From assembly GCA_937896195.1 (NCBI GenBank), contig CALBNC010000115.1:1-45691 (forward strand): 45,691 bases of DNA, in the 5' to 3' direction. A model generated the notes under the pieces. That model had not been told where the DNA came from and ran no database searches. It worked only from the letters and a program-made list of their open reading frames with translations. The stretch is from an uncultured Gammaproteobacteria bacterium. GTDB taxonomy: Bacteria > Pseudomonadota > Gammaproteobacteria > PS1 > Pseudothioglobaceae. The translations under genes and the position numbers were made by a program. Positions 30,785-41,235 of the stretch are shown piece after piece. The number at the start of each line of letters is the position of its first letter. The first letter of the stretch is position 1.

Positions 30785-31810
30785 GTGAAGTCTAAATTAA
30801 TATTAATTGCATTATTTGTACCCTTGTTAAGCTTTTCAGGTGGTCAAGAGATATATTCTGAAAACTGTGAAAAATGCCATGGATTTTCTCAGCATGGCTC
30901 TATCGGCCTCCCACTTTATCGTTCAACTATTGCCAATCATTCTGATGGTTATTTAAAGAAAACAATTAGACATGGGCGTCCTGGCAGAATTATGCCGGGT
31001 TTTAATTTATCAGAGGCTCAAACTGCAAAGCTGATTCGCTTTTTACGCGCAGGTGTAAAAGCGCCCATATATACCTCTGAACCAATTGTTGGTGATATTG
31101 ATTCGGGAAAATATACTTATGAGCAATATTGTCTAAGATGTCATGGCACCGAACTTCAAGGTGGGGAAGGAACGGGTAAAAACTTTTCATGGCAAAAAGA
31201 TCGTGAAGTTTCTCCGCCTGCATTATCAAATTCAGGATTTTTGGCCGCGGCCGAAGATCAAATGATCAAGCGCATTATCATGAAAGGTATTAAAGATACT
31301 GAAATGATGTCGTTTGAAAAAGAGTTTAACTTTACCGATAAAATGGCAAATGACTTGGTTGCTTATATTCGATCACATCAAAAACCTGTCAGCACCCATC
31401 ATATTTCAGAAATTGCAGATGAGCCTTTAGTGTTTATTTACGAGAGTGGGCATGATCTGGCTACAACCACTGACAGGCTACGCGACTCTGCAGCGGCTTA
31501 CAACTTCAGGGTTTATCCATCTAGAACTTTATTTGAAGGTTTTGAAGAGGCAGCGAAAGAAGATCAAAAACAAGTGGTCATTCGTTTTTGTAATTTTAAA
31601 AATATGAAAAATTTCTTAAAGCTTGATCCTAGATTGGGCGTTATTCTACCTTGTCGGGCTACTGTCATTGAGGGTGAGGATGGCAAGGTGCGTATCTATC
31701 TTGAGAATTATATGCATGCAATAGAGCGATTTAACAACGAACAAATTTCTAGTGAGGCTAAAACATTAATTGATAATATGAAAGAAATGGTTGAGGAGGC
31801 GGTATGGTAG
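30785..31810 (+). CDS. Dihaem cytochrome c fused to C-terminal DUF302 domain
   Basis: GTG start; signal peptide; CEKCH and CLRCH haem motifs; C-terminal VVIRFCNFKNMKNFLKLDPRLGVILPCRATVIEGEDGKVRIYLEN resembles DUF302. Confidence 0.8.
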   Translation: MKSKLILIALFVPLLSFSGGQEIYSENCEKCHGFSQHGSIGLPLYRSTIANHSDGYLKKTIRHGRPGRIMPGFNLSEAQTAKLIRFLRAGVKAPIYTSEPIVGDIDSGKYTYEQYCLRCHGTELQGGEGTGKNFSWQKDREVSPPALSNSGFLAAAEDQMIKRIIMKGIKDTEMMSFEKEFNFTDKMANDLVAYIRSHQKPVSTHHISEIADEPLVFIYESGHDLATTTDRLRDSAAAYNFRVYPSRTLFEGFEEAAKEDQKQVVIRFCNFKNMKNFLKLDPRLGVILPCRATVIEGEDGKVRIYLENYMHAIERFNNEQISSEAKTLIDNMKEMVEEAVW

Positions 31811-32259
31811 TTAAGGTTTTAGCATTATGTGGATTGATTTTATCATCAAGTGTTTTTGCTGGTCATGATCAACTACTGATCGAACGGGTTAACGCTAAAT
31901 TTTCATATTCTTGGTTAGCGCTTGATAAAACTATTAAGGCACACAATTACAAGGCGGCTTATCTTCAGAGATGTGATTTTGCAATGAATGAGCGTCATTA
32001 TAAATCAGACAAATATCGTATCTTATTTTTTGGAAAATATGATGAAATGAAGTTAATGAGTAAAAAATATCCTGAAATGACACCCTTTTTTCCTTTAAAG
32101 ATTACAGTTATGGAGGAAGGCACACATAGTTTGCTTATTGCTACGCCGCCAATCGCTTTATTACCTTTGGTTAAAACGAATAAAGACAGAATGACTATAT
32201 TTCGCTGGAATGAAGATATGCAAAGCATCTTAAGTCAAGTTAAGAGTCAATATAAATAA
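31804..32259 (+). CDS. Periplasmic DUF302-like protein
   Basis: Signal peptide; YRILFFGKYDEMKLMSKKYPEMTPFFPLKITVMEEGTHSLLIATPP resembles DUF302; overlaps upstream gene. Confidence 0.6.
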   Translation: MVVKVLALCGLILSSSVFAGHDQLLIERVNAKFSYSWLALDKTIKAHNYKAAYLQRCDFAMNERHYKSDKYRILFFGKYDEMKLMSKKYPEMTPFFPLKITVMEEGTHSLLIATPPIALLPLVKTNKDRMTIFRWNEDMQSILSQVKSQYK

Positions 32260-32262
32260 TAG

Positions 32263-32297
32263 TAAAAAAAAGCCTTGAAATATCAAGGCTTTTTTTT
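32263..32297. terminator. Bidirectional rho-independent terminator
   Basis: AAAAAAAAGCCTTGA-AATA-TCAAGGCTTTTTTTT between convergent genes. Confidence 0.9.
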
Positions 32298-32314
32298 GAT
32301 TTAGAATAAATTAA

Positions 32315-33097
32315 TTATTCTGGACCTTTGTCATAAAAGTTATAACCAGAATCAATGTAGGTTACTTCACCTGTAATACCAGAAGCTAGATCAGAGCATA
32401 AGAAAGCAGATGCATTACCTACTTCTTCAGTTGTTACGTTACGCTTAAGAGCTGAAGAGCTAGCTGCATAGTCAAGTAACTTACCAAAGTCTTTAATACC
32501 AGAGGCAGCCAATGTCTTAATCGGGCCAGCAGATACAGCATTAACACGAATACCACGTTCAGGGCCGAGTGCAGCTGCCATATAACGCACATTTGCTTCA
32601 AGTGATGCCTTGGCAACACCCATGACGTTGTAGTTAGGGATGGCACGAATGGCACCTAAATAGCTAACAGTTAATAGCGCACCATTATCATTTAGCATAG
32701 ATGAAGCGTATTTAGCAAGTGCGGTAAAACTGTATGAACTAATGTCATGCGCTGCTGCAAAATTTTCACGAGTAGTCACTTCAACATAATTTCCATTAAG
32801 TGCTTCACGAGGTGCAAAAGCAACTGAGTGAACGATAATGTCAAAATTGTCCCAGTGTTTTTTAAGCTCTGTAAAAGTTTGCTCAATGCTTTCATCTGTT
32901 GCGACATCACATTCAATAACAATATTGGAGTTACATACTTCGGCACATTTATCAACGCGTTTTTTTAATTTTTCGTTTTGATAAGTTAGCGCAATCTCAC
33001 ACCCTTGTTTAGCCATTGCTTCAGCAATACCCCAAGCAATAGAGCGATTAGAAGCAACACCAACAATCAATGCTTTTTTTCCAGTCATGAAACCCAT
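32315..33097 (-). CDS. fabI: Enoyl-[acyl-carrier-protein] reductase (NADH)
   Basis: [42 protein letters not shown]; start corrected from 33109. Confidence 0.95.
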   Translation of the reverse strand: MGFMTGKKALIVGVASNRSIAWGIAEAMAKQGCEIALTYQNEKLKKRVDKCAEVCNSNIVIECDVATDESIEQTFTELKKHWDNFDIIVHSVAFAPREALNGNYVEVTTRENFAAAHDISSYSFTALAKYASSMLNDNGALLTVSYLGAIRAIPNYNVMGVAKASLEANVRYMAAALGPERGIRVNAVSAGPIKTLAASGIKDFGKLLDYAASSSALKRNVTTEEVGNASAFLCSDLASGITGEVTYIDSGYNFYDKGPE

Positions 33098-33180
33098 AAA
33101 ATCTCCCATATGTCATTAATAAAAAACAAATTATAACCTACACAGCACCTATAATAACGACCTGTTCTTGTAATTATTAA

Positions 33181-34647
33181 ATGTCAATGTTAGATATCTT
33201 CTTAACTCCAATTCGTGCATTTAGACTTAGATACATCCCTTTACTGTTGATTTATTTTTCATATGGTAGTGGTGTTTTTACAGCTATTGCTGAGAACTTT
33301 TGGGTCAAAGACACGCTCGATATGTCAGCTTCTGATTTGGCAGAGTTGGCTGTATGGCTAGGTGTGCCGTGGACGGTTAAAATGATTTTTGGCTCATTGG
33401 TTGACAGTGTTAATATTTTTGGATCTAATCGAAAATCCTATGTTTATATAGGTGCGGTGTTGATTACAATCAGCTCATTAATGATGATTGCCGTGGTGGG
33501 TGACTACGCAATTGTCGAGGATTTCTCTAAAAAAGCTGTCTATATTTTTGCCAGCGTGATTGCGGTGACTGGCTTTGTCATGCAAGATGTTGTAGCAGAT
33601 ACCATGACCACTGAGGTGATTGATAAAAATCAGCCTCAAGAAAAGATTAATCAAGAGTTGGCCACCATTCAAGTTTTAGCACGCTTATCTTTAGGCTTTG
33701 CAATCTTTATTACGGGCTGGATTGGTGGAGAATTGGCAGACGTATTTCATGATCATCGAGAAATAGTTTTCCAGATTTCTTTATTTGTACCGTTGTTATC
33801 TATTTTAGGCGTGAGCTTAGTGAAGCTTAATCCTGTGCCCATTTCTCCAATTAATAAGCAAGTGCTCTTTGGTGGCTTGATCTTTGCGGTGTTTATTGTT
33901 CTGATGGGCTACAACGACGTAGCTTATTCACAAGAAATTATTTTTGTTATTTCAATATCAGTAGTATTGTATTTGTTGTCTGGTCTTATTAACGACTTGG
34001 ATGCAAGCACCATTCGTCATATTAAAATGGCGATGATTATCATCTTTGTTTATCGAGCCATGCCATCGGTTGGTGCGGGTTTAAGCTGGTGGGAGATTGA
34101 CGTATTGGGCTTTGACGAATCCTTCTTTGCCAAGTTATCAGCCATTGGCGGTGGTATTGCTTTAGCAGGTATGTGGTTTTCTGCCAAATTTATTATTAAG
34201 CGAGATATTGCCGAAGTGCTCATCTTCTTAACCATTATTGGCACATTGCTATCAATGCCAATTGTGGCTATGTATTACGATATTCATACTCTGTTAGGCT
34301 TTGATGCACGAACCGTGGCTTTGGTTGACACTGCTATAGCCTCTCCGTTTGATTATATCGCCCAAGTGCTAATGCTGACCCTGGTGGCTATTTATGCACC
34401 CGAAGGTAAAAAAGGCACTTGGTTTGCATTGATGGCAAGTTTGATGAATATTGCACTGAGTGCTGGTGGCTTGTTTACCAAATACTTAAACCAAGTATTT
34501 GTGGTGAGTCGAGAAGTGGTAACTGATGGGGTGATTACAACGGCGCAGAATTACACAGAATTAGGTAGCTTACTTTGGGTGGTTATTATTATTGGATTTG
34601 TGGTGCCGATTGTTACCATTATTAAATACAACCCCAATAAAGCATGA
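33181..34647 (+). CDS. MFS/BT1-family (folate-biopterin transporter-like) permease
   Basis: 12-TM-like hydrophobic profile; GVPWTVKMIFGSLVDSVNIFGSNRKSYVYIG resembles BT1/PucC families. Confidence 0.65.
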   Translation: MSMLDIFLTPIRAFRLRYIPLLLIYFSYGSGVFTAIAENFWVKDTLDMSASDLAELAVWLGVPWTVKMIFGSLVDSVNIFGSNRKSYVYIGAVLITISSLMMIAVVGDYAIVEDFSKKAVYIFASVIAVTGFVMQDVVADTMTTEVIDKNQPQEKINQELATIQVLARLSLGFAIFITGWIGGELADVFHDHREIVFQISLFVPLLSILGVSLVKLNPVPISPINKQVLFGGLIFAVFIVLMGYNDVAYSQEIIFVISISVVLYLLSGLINDLDASTIRHIKMAMIIIFVYRAMPSVGAGLSWWEIDVLGFDESFFAKLSAIGGGIALAGMWFSAKFIIKRDIAEVLIFLTIIGTLLSMPIVAMYYDIHTLLGFDARTVALVDTAIASPFDYIAQVLMLTLVAIYAPEGKKGTWFALMASLMNIALSAGGLFTKYLNQVFVVSREVVTDGVITTAQNYTELGSLLWVVIIIGFVVPIVTIIKYNPNKA

Positions 34648-35117
34648 TCCAATACAAGTATTACTTCCTATCTTTAATATTGGTGATAGCAGATCAGCTT
34701 ACCAAAATGATGGTGCTCGGCTCTCTAGAGCTTTATGAATCAATTGAAATAACGAGTTTTTTCAGTTTAACCCATGTGCATAATTATGGTGCTGCATTTA
34801 GTTTTTTGGCTGATGAAGATGGCTGGCAGCAATACTTCTTGGTAAGTATCTCTGCAATAGCCAGTATTGCGATCATCCTATGGATGAGCAAAACCAGCAC
34901 AAATCAGCCTTACAAGCTCATAGCACTTAGTTTGATTTTATCAGGTGCCATCGGTAATTTAATCGACCGAGCAGTCTTTGGATTTGTGATCGATTTTATC
35001 AATCTTCATTATCAAGACTTTTATTGGCCAGTATTTAATGTGGCCGATACGGCTATTACTTTAGGCGTTATATTGCTATTATTGGTTGACTTTAAACAAG
35101 ACAAGGCTAAGCCATGA
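34644..35117 (+). CDS. lspA: Lipoprotein signal peptidase
   Basis: ADQLTKMMV, HNYGAAFSFL, GAIGNLIDRAVFGFVIDFI, FNVADTAITLG. Confidence 0.97.
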   Translation: MIQYKYYFLSLILVIADQLTKMMVLGSLELYESIEITSFFSLTHVHNYGAAFSFLADEDGWQQYFLVSISAIASIAIILWMSKTSTNQPYKLIALSLILSGAIGNLIDRAVFGFVIDFINLHYQDFYWPVFNVADTAITLGVILLLLVDFKQDKAKP

Positions 35118-36103
35118 GTGATTGTTTAATCATTGGTGGCGGTGCAATTGGCATGATGAGTGCTCGTTATCTTGCGTTATCTGGCGTAAAAGTCACCTTG
35201 ATCGACCAACAAGCCTGCGCTCAAGAGTCTTCTTGGGCGGGCGGCGGTATTATTTCCCCACTTTATCCTTGGAAATACGACGACTTGACCAATGAATTGA
35301 GTCTAGCCTCTCAAGTTGTATATGAGCAATTATGTGCTCAAATACTAGAAGATACTGGGCTTGATCCTCAGTATTTGAAGTCTGGATTATTAATGATGGA
35401 TGAGTATGACTCAGATGAGGCAATAGCATGGATGAAGCGTTATAACTTAAATTACCAGTCTCATCAGCAAGGTGCTCTATTTAGTGAGATTGCTCAAGTG
35501 CGCAATCCACGCTTGCTTAAGGCGCTCAAAGCCGACATTGTCAATAAAGGCGTTAAGATTATTGAGCATGTCAAGATTGAAAAATTATTAATTAAAAACG
35601 ATAAAGCATTAGGTGTGGTGAGTAGTAATAAAACCTATTTGGCAGATTGTGTTTTAGCTTGTTCAGGCGCTTGGAGTTCTCAGTGGCTAGATTTAAAAGA
35701 AGAAATATTTCCCATGAAAGGCCAGATGATTGTGCTCAAATCTAAACCAGATACAGTTGAGAATATTGTTCTGGATCAAGGACGATATATTATTCCTCGT
35801 CAAGATGGGCGTATCCTGGTAGGATCAACCATGCAAAATGTTGGCTTTGATCGATCAACAGATGATCAAACACGCAAAGCATTGCATGAGTTTGCTAGCC
35901 AAAGATTTAGCTCACTTGCCAATGCTCAGGTGGAGCATCATTGGTCAGGTTTTAGGCCGGCAAGTAAATCTGCCAAAGTCATGCTCGGTAAACATGCCAA
36001 GTTTGATAACGTTTTTTTAAATACCGGTCATTTTCGCAATGGTATTAACATGGCGCCAGAAAGTGCCAAAAGAATCACACAACTAATCAATCATGAAACT
36101 TAG
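35114..36103 (+). CDS. thiO: Glycine oxidase/FAD-dependent D-amino acid oxidase family
   Basis: IIGGGAIGMMSARYLALSG FAD motif, ESSWAGGGIISPLYPW. Confidence 0.8.
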   Translation: MSDCLIIGGGAIGMMSARYLALSGVKVTLIDQQACAQESSWAGGGIISPLYPWKYDDLTNELSLASQVVYEQLCAQILEDTGLDPQYLKSGLLMMDEYDSDEAIAWMKRYNLNYQSHQQGALFSEIAQVRNPRLLKALKADIVNKGVKIIEHVKIEKLLIKNDKALGVVSSNKTYLADCVLACSGAWSSQWLDLKEEIFPMKGQMIVLKSKPDTVENIVLDQGRYIIPRQDGRILVGSTMQNVGFDRSTDDQTRKALHEFASQRFSSLANAQVEHHWSGFRPASKSAKVMLGKHAKFDNVFLNTGHFRNGINMAPESAKRITQLINHET

Positions 36104-36644
36104 CCTTATATTTTTAGTCCTAACCTCAATAACAAGTGCCGCAAACGCCCAGCTTTTTAAAGTATCTGATCGAGGCACCATATTGAAAAATACCTCTTTA
36201 GAGCAAAGCTGTGTATTAGACGATCGATCAAAATTAGTTTGGGAGGTTAAGTTGGCCACCCAGGGTTTGCAAAACGCCCAAAATACCTATACTTGGTTTA
36301 ACACTCAAAGCGGCGTCCAAAATGGCGATTATTCGCATAATTGTCATTGGTCTGAATCTTGCAATACTCAGGCATATGTCAAAGCACTGAAAGATATCAA
36401 GCTTTGTCAGCAGTCAAATTGGCGATTGCCAACACAAGCTGAGCTTAAAACACTCTTGGTATATGGTGATAATGATTTATTAATTAATCAAAAATTTTTC
36501 CCAAATACTCAGCTTAAGTCTTACTGGAGTTCTGATGAATTAAGCACTAATATCGCCATTGACGTGCCGTTTTATTATGGCGGCAGTCAAGGTTCAGACA
36601 AATCATTTGATGCCTATGTTCGCCTGGTGAGTAATGCTAACTAG
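36093..36644 (+). CDS. Secreted DUF1566 (Lcl C-terminal domain) protein
   Basis: Signal peptide; WRLPTQAELKTLL and SYWSSDE motifs. Confidence 0.75.
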   Translation: MKLSLIFLVLTSITSAANAQLFKVSDRGTILKNTSLEQSCVLDDRSKLVWEVKLATQGLQNAQNTYTWFNTQSGVQNGDYSHNCHWSESCNTQAYVKALKDIKLCQQSNWRLPTQAELKTLLVYGDNDLLINQKFFPNTQLKSYWSSDELSTNIAIDVPFYYGGSQGSDKSFDAYVRLVSNAN

Positions 36645-38328
36645 AGAGATCGACCAAGCCTTACTTGCCAGCTATTCGGATGATATTCCCAATTTTTTAA
36701 AAAAAATTTATGCCGCTCGCAGCGTTAGCGAATCTCAATTATCATTAGGCTTATCAAATTTACTCACGCCAAATTTTGATCAACTAGATCGAGCCCTAGC
36801 TTTATTAGAGCAAGCTTTATTAGAGCAAAGACGTGTTTTAATCATTGGCGATTTTGATTGTGACGGCGCAACTGCCTCAGTCGTTGCGGTTAAATCTTTG
36901 CGTATGATGGGTGCTAAATATGTAGATTTTTTAGTACCAAATCGCTTTGAACATGGTTATGGGCTTTCGCCAGAAATTGTTCAACTGGCCATCAAAGAAA
37001 AACAGCCTGATTTAATCATTACGGTTGATAACGGCGTTTCAAGTTTTGATGGCACCAAGCTGGCTAAAGAATCAGGTATTAATGTCATTATCACCGATCA
37101 TCATCTGCCTAGTGACTCACTGCCAGAAGCTGATGCCATTATTAACCCAAATCTTAAGGGTTGTGAATTTTTAAGTAAAAATCTAGCTGGTGTTGGTGTC
37201 TGTTTTTATTTGTTTTCAGCGCTTAGAACCCACTTACAAAAAATTCAATATTTTACTAATAATAATATCCCATCGCCAGATCTACGCACTGTGCTTGATT
37301 TAGTTGCACTTGGAACAGTGGCTGATGTGGTGAAGCTTGATCAGAATAATCGTATTCTGATTGACCAAGGCATTAAGCGTATTCGCGAAAAACAATGTTC
37401 ACCCGGTATTTTGGCACTGTTAGAAATTGCCAATAGACCCCCAGAAACCTTGCAAGCCAGTGATTTGGGATTTGCAGTTGGGCCTCGACTGAATGCAGCA
37501 GGGCGCCTGAGTGACATTTCCCGCGGTATCAAATGCCTGCTAACAGATGATATGAATGATGCTAGACGCTATGCCAAAGAGCTAGAAGAATTTAACCAAA
37601 AGCGTAAAGAAGAGCAAGCGCGTATTCAAGATGAGGCGCAAGCCATTGTCGATATGCAAGAGCTGTCTGAAGGTAAATTTGCTCTAAGCCTATTTGATCC
37701 GTCTTGGCATGAAGGTATTGTTGGTATTGTTGCGGGTAAGCTTAAAGAGGATTATCACTGTCCAGTGGCGGTATTCGCTAAATCTGGAGATTTCTTAAAA
37801 GGCTCTATTCGCTCAATCCCCGATGTACATATTAAAGACTTACTTGATTTAGTTGATCGAAAAAATCCAGGCTTAATTCTTAAATTTGGTGGTCACGCTA
37901 TGGCGGCAGGGTTAAGCATAAAGCTAGAAGGATTTTCATCTTTTAAACAAGAGTTTAACAAAGCAATTAAAGCTCACCTTAACAACGAAATACCTAAAGT
38001 CGAATTATTAACAGACGGCCAACTTGAGCCGCGTGATATTTCACTAGACAATGCACAAATTTTGCAACAAGCAGGGCCTTGGGGGCAAAGCTTTGAGGAG
38101 CCTATCTTTTTTGGTGATTTTGAAATTGTTGAGCAAAGAATCGTTGGTGAAAAGCACTTAAAATGCCGATTAAAAGCTATTAATAGCAATCAAGTGTTTG
38201 ATGCCATTGCATTTTTCCAAGCCCCACTGGATTCAACACAAGTGAGTGTTGCTTATAAACTCTCAATTAACATCTGGCGTGGTAGTACATCGCTACAGTT
38301 GATGGTTGAGCAGATAAACGTTGCGTAA
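36634..38328 (+). CDS. recJ: Single-stranded-DNA-specific exonuclease RecJ
   Basis: GDFDCDGATAS, DNGVS, ITDHHLP DHH-family motifs. Confidence 0.95.
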   Translation: MLTREIDQALLASYSDDIPNFLKKIYAARSVSESQLSLGLSNLLTPNFDQLDRALALLEQALLEQRRVLIIGDFDCDGATASVVAVKSLRMMGAKYVDFLVPNRFEHGYGLSPEIVQLAIKEKQPDLIITVDNGVSSFDGTKLAKESGINVIITDHHLPSDSLPEADAIINPNLKGCEFLSKNLAGVGVCFYLFSALRTHLQKIQYFTNNNIPSPDLRTVLDLVALGTVADVVKLDQNNRILIDQGIKRIREKQCSPGILALLEIANRPPETLQASDLGFAVGPRLNAAGRLSDISRGIKCLLTDDMNDARRYAKELEEFNQKRKEEQARIQDEAQAIVDMQELSEGKFALSLFDPSWHEGIVGIVAGKLKEDYHCPVAVFAKSGDFLKGSIRSIPDVHIKDLLDLVDRKNPGLILKFGGHAMAAGLSIKLEGFSSFKQEFNKAIKAHLNNEIPKVELLTDGQLEPRDISLDNAQILQQAGPWGQSFEEPIFFGDFEIVEQRIVGEKHLKCRLKAINSNQVFDAIAFFQAPLDSTQVSVAYKLSINIWRGSTSLQLMVEQINVA

Positions 38329-38376
38329 AAAAACTAAAAGCCACTTAATTAGTTTTAAAAATATAGTAAATTTTAA

Positions 38377-38408
38377 GAATCACTCTTTTTAGGGTGATTT
38401 TTTTCTAA
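38377..38408 (+). terminator. recJ terminator
   Basis: AATCACTC-TTTTTA-GGGTGATT then T-run. Confidence 0.7.
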
Positions 38409-38705
38409 AAATCTAAAATAATCATTAATTATTGCTTAAAAATCCTTGTTTTAAGAGTTTTTAGTGTGATTATTGTTGTTTTAGTATGAATTTTAGCTAA
38501 TTAACAGCTTTTTAAGGCTTACTTAAAAATAGAGTTGATAAAAGCTCGAAAATTTTGGATTTTTTGAAGATGCCTTAGTTGATGTATTTTGAATGATATA
38601 AAACATTGAAATATACCAAACTGATTACGTTGAAAGGCTTAAATAACCCTTAAAATACTGGCCGCATCAAGGTAAAATACAGCCTTTTATTTTGATACTT
38701 TTATC

Positions 38706-40610
38706 ATGCCAATTATTACACTGCCAGACGGTAGCGAAAAATCTTTTGATCAAGCACTAACCGTTTTTGAAGTTGCTAAGTCTATCGGTTCTGGCCTTGC
38801 GAAAGCAACCCTTGCAGGCAAGGTAAATGGCGAGATGGTTGACGCCTCTTATTTAATCGAATCTGATGCCAGTGTATCAATTATTACTGCTAAAGACGAT
38901 GAAGGGCTTGAAGTAATTCGCCATTCTACTGCGCATCTTTTAGCGCAAGCTACCCAGATGCTTTATCCTGAAGCTCAAGTAACCATTGGCCCGGTGATTG
39001 ATAATGGCTTTTTCTACGACTTCGCTTATAAAGATGGATTTTCAGAAGGTGATTTAGCCAAGATTGAAAAGAACATGAAAAAGCTGGTCAAGCAAAGCCT
39101 TAAGATTGAGCGCTCTGAGATGAGTCGTGATGAGGCTATTGAGTTCTTTAAGGCGAAAGGCGAACATTATAAAGCAGAGATTATTGAATCAATCCCAGCT
39201 GACCAAACATTGTCTTTGTATAAGCAGGGCGATTTTATTGATTTATGTCGTGGTCCGCACGTACCCTCTACTTCAAGACTTAAAGCTTTTAAACTGATGA
39301 AGCTTGCAGGCGCCTATTGGCGTGGTGATAGCAAAAATGAAATGCTACAGCGTGTTTATGGCACAGCTTGGGCAACTAAAGAAGATCTTGAAGCACACTT
39401 ACACAGATTAGAAGAAGCTGAAAAGCGCGATCATCGTAAGATTGGAAAAACTCAAGATTTATTTCATATGCAGGAAGAAGCGCCTGGCATGGTGTTTTGG
39501 CATGAGAAAGGCTGGACTTTGTATCAAATCGTTGAGCAATACATGCGCTCAGTATTTAAAGATAATGACTATAAAGAGGTGCATACGCCACAGCTAATTG
39601 ACAGAACACTTTGGGAAAAATCAGGCCATTGGGATAAGTTTGGCGATGCGATGTTTACCACGAGTAGTGAAAATCGTGATTACGCAGTCAAGCCGATGAA
39701 TTGTCCGGCGCATATTCAGATTTTTAACCAAGGCCTTAAGTCTTACCGTGATTTACCATTGCGTTTGGCAGAGTTTGGCTCTTGTCATCGTAATGAGCCA
39801 TCAGGTACGTTGCACGGTATTATGCGTGTGCGTAATTTTGTACAAGACGATGGACATATTTTTTGTGCTCCTGAGCAAATTCAATCAGAAGTATCTAATT
39901 TTATTGATTTAACCTTTGATGTTTACAAGCACTTCGGCTTTGAAAATGTTGATATTAAGCTTTCAACCCGCCCTGAAAATCGTGTGGGTTCTGACGAAGT
40001 CTGGGATAAGGCCGAAGCAGCACTTGCTCAAGCGCTAGATGCTAAAGGCATTAAGTGGGACTTGCAAGAAGGCGAAGGTGCATTCTACGGACCTAAGATT
40101 GAATTTGTACTTAAGGATTGTTTAGACCGAGAATGGCAGTGTGGCACGTTACAAGTAGATTTCTCCATGCCAGAGCGCTTAGATGCGCACTATATTGCTC
40201 AGGATAATTCAAAGCAAACACCGGTTATGTTGCATCGCGCCATTGTTGGATCGATCGAGAGATTTGTTGGAATTTTGATCGAACATTATGAAGGTGCGTT
40301 CCCTTCTTGGTTGGCGCCAATTCAAGCAGTAATTATAAATATTTCTGAAAAACAGCTTGATTTTGTTAAAGAAGTTAACAAAAATTTAAAAAAACAAGGA
40401 CTTAGAGTGATTTCAGACTTGCGTAATGAGAAGATAGGCTTTAAAATACGCGAGCATTCCATGCAACGTTATCCGTATATTTTAGTAGTCGGTCAACGTG
40501 AAATGGAAAATAACGAAATTTCAGTACGTAGGCGCGGTGGCGAGGACTTAGGTTCTATGTCAATTGAAGCATTTGTAGAAATGACACAAAAAGAAGAAAT
40601 AGAGGAATAA
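38706..40610 (+). CDS. thrS: Threonyl-tRNA synthetase
   Basis: TGS domain start [36 protein letters not shown]. Confidence 0.97.
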   Translation: MPIITLPDGSEKSFDQALTVFEVAKSIGSGLAKATLAGKVNGEMVDASYLIESDASVSIITAKDDEGLEVIRHSTAHLLAQATQMLYPEAQVTIGPVIDNGFFYDFAYKDGFSEGDLAKIEKNMKKLVKQSLKIERSEMSRDEAIEFFKAKGEHYKAEIIESIPADQTLSLYKQGDFIDLCRGPHVPSTSRLKAFKLMKLAGAYWRGDSKNEMLQRVYGTAWATKEDLEAHLHRLEEAEKRDHRKIGKTQDLFHMQEEAPGMVFWHEKGWTLYQIVEQYMRSVFKDNDYKEVHTPQLIDRTLWEKSGHWDKFGDAMFTTSSENRDYAVKPMNCPAHIQIFNQGLKSYRDLPLRLAEFGSCHRNEPSGTLHGIMRVRNFVQDDGHIFCAPEQIQSEVSNFIDLTFDVYKHFGFENVDIKLSTRPENRVGSDEVWDKAEAALAQALDAKGIKWDLQEGEGAFYGPKIEFVLKDCLDREWQCGTLQVDFSMPERLDAHYIAQDNSKQTPVMLHRAIVGSIERFVGILIEHYEGAFPSWLAPIQAVIINISEKQLDFVKEVNKNLKKQGLRVISDLRNEKIGFKIREHSMQRYPYILVVGQREMENNEISVRRRGGEDLGSMSIEAFVEMTQKEEIEE

Positions 40611-40612
40611 TT

Positions 40613-41143
40613 ATTAAAAAACCAAATAAGATAAAAATCCGAGTTAATGACTATATTAAAGTTTCAGAAGTTCGATTAATTGACGCAGAAGGTGGACAAG
40701 TTGGTATTGTTGATACCAGTGAAGCAAAACAGAGAGCAGAAGAGGTTAGCTTAGATTTGGTAGAAGTATCTCCAAACGCTGTACCACCTGTTTGCAAGAT
40801 CATGGATTTTGGTAAATATATTTTTGAATTAAAGCAACAGCAGAAAGAAGCTAAAAAGAAACAAAAGAAAACCCAAGTTAAAACCATTAAATATCGTCCA
40901 GGCACAGAAGAGGGCGATTACCAAATTAAATTTAGAAATTTGGTTAAATTTTTAGACAATGGTGATAAGGTTAAAGTAAGTATTTGGTTCCGTGGTCGCG
41001 AGATGCAACACAGAGAGCTAGGTATGGAAATGCTAGACAGAATTGAAAAAGATTGTGAAGAATTTGCTAATGTAGAACAAAAAGCAAAGATGGAGGGTCG
41101 TCAGCTAGGCATGATGCTGGCACCCAAATCGAAAAAGAAGTAG
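40613..41143 (+). CDS. infC: Translation initiation factor IF-3 with ATT start codon
   Basis: ATT AAA AAA CCA AAT AAG... (I/M)[74 protein letters not shown] 7 nt upstream; ORF track starts too late at 40757. Confidence 0.9.
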   Translation: MKKPNKIKIRVNDYIKVSEVRLIDAEGGQVGIVDTSEAKQRAEEVSLDLVEVSPNAVPPVCKIMDFGKYIFELKQQQKEAKKKQKKTQVKTIKYRPGTEEGDYQIKFRNLVKFLDNGDKVKVSIWFRGREMQHRELGMEMLDRIEKDCEEFANVEQKAKMEGRQLGMMLAPKSKKK

Positions 41144-41235
41144 CGATGTACTAAATAACACAGCGTTATTCAGTTTTGCCGTACCTAGATGTACTGTCTA
41201 CAACTGAATGCCTTGTTTAATTTGTACCTCGATCC
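41144..41235 (+). repeat. Imperfect palindrome in infC-rpmI leader
   Basis: CGATGTAC...ATTCAGTT (41168-41175) / AACTGAAT (41202-41209)...GTACCTCG; inner GTACCTAGATGTAC. Confidence 0.7.

Noticed and set aside
36093-36644. DUF1566 protein as a diversity-generating-retroelement target (Lcl/C-type-lectin-like proteins can be)
   Set aside because: No reverse transcriptase, template repeat or variable repeat pair seen nearby; appears to be an ordinary secreted protein.
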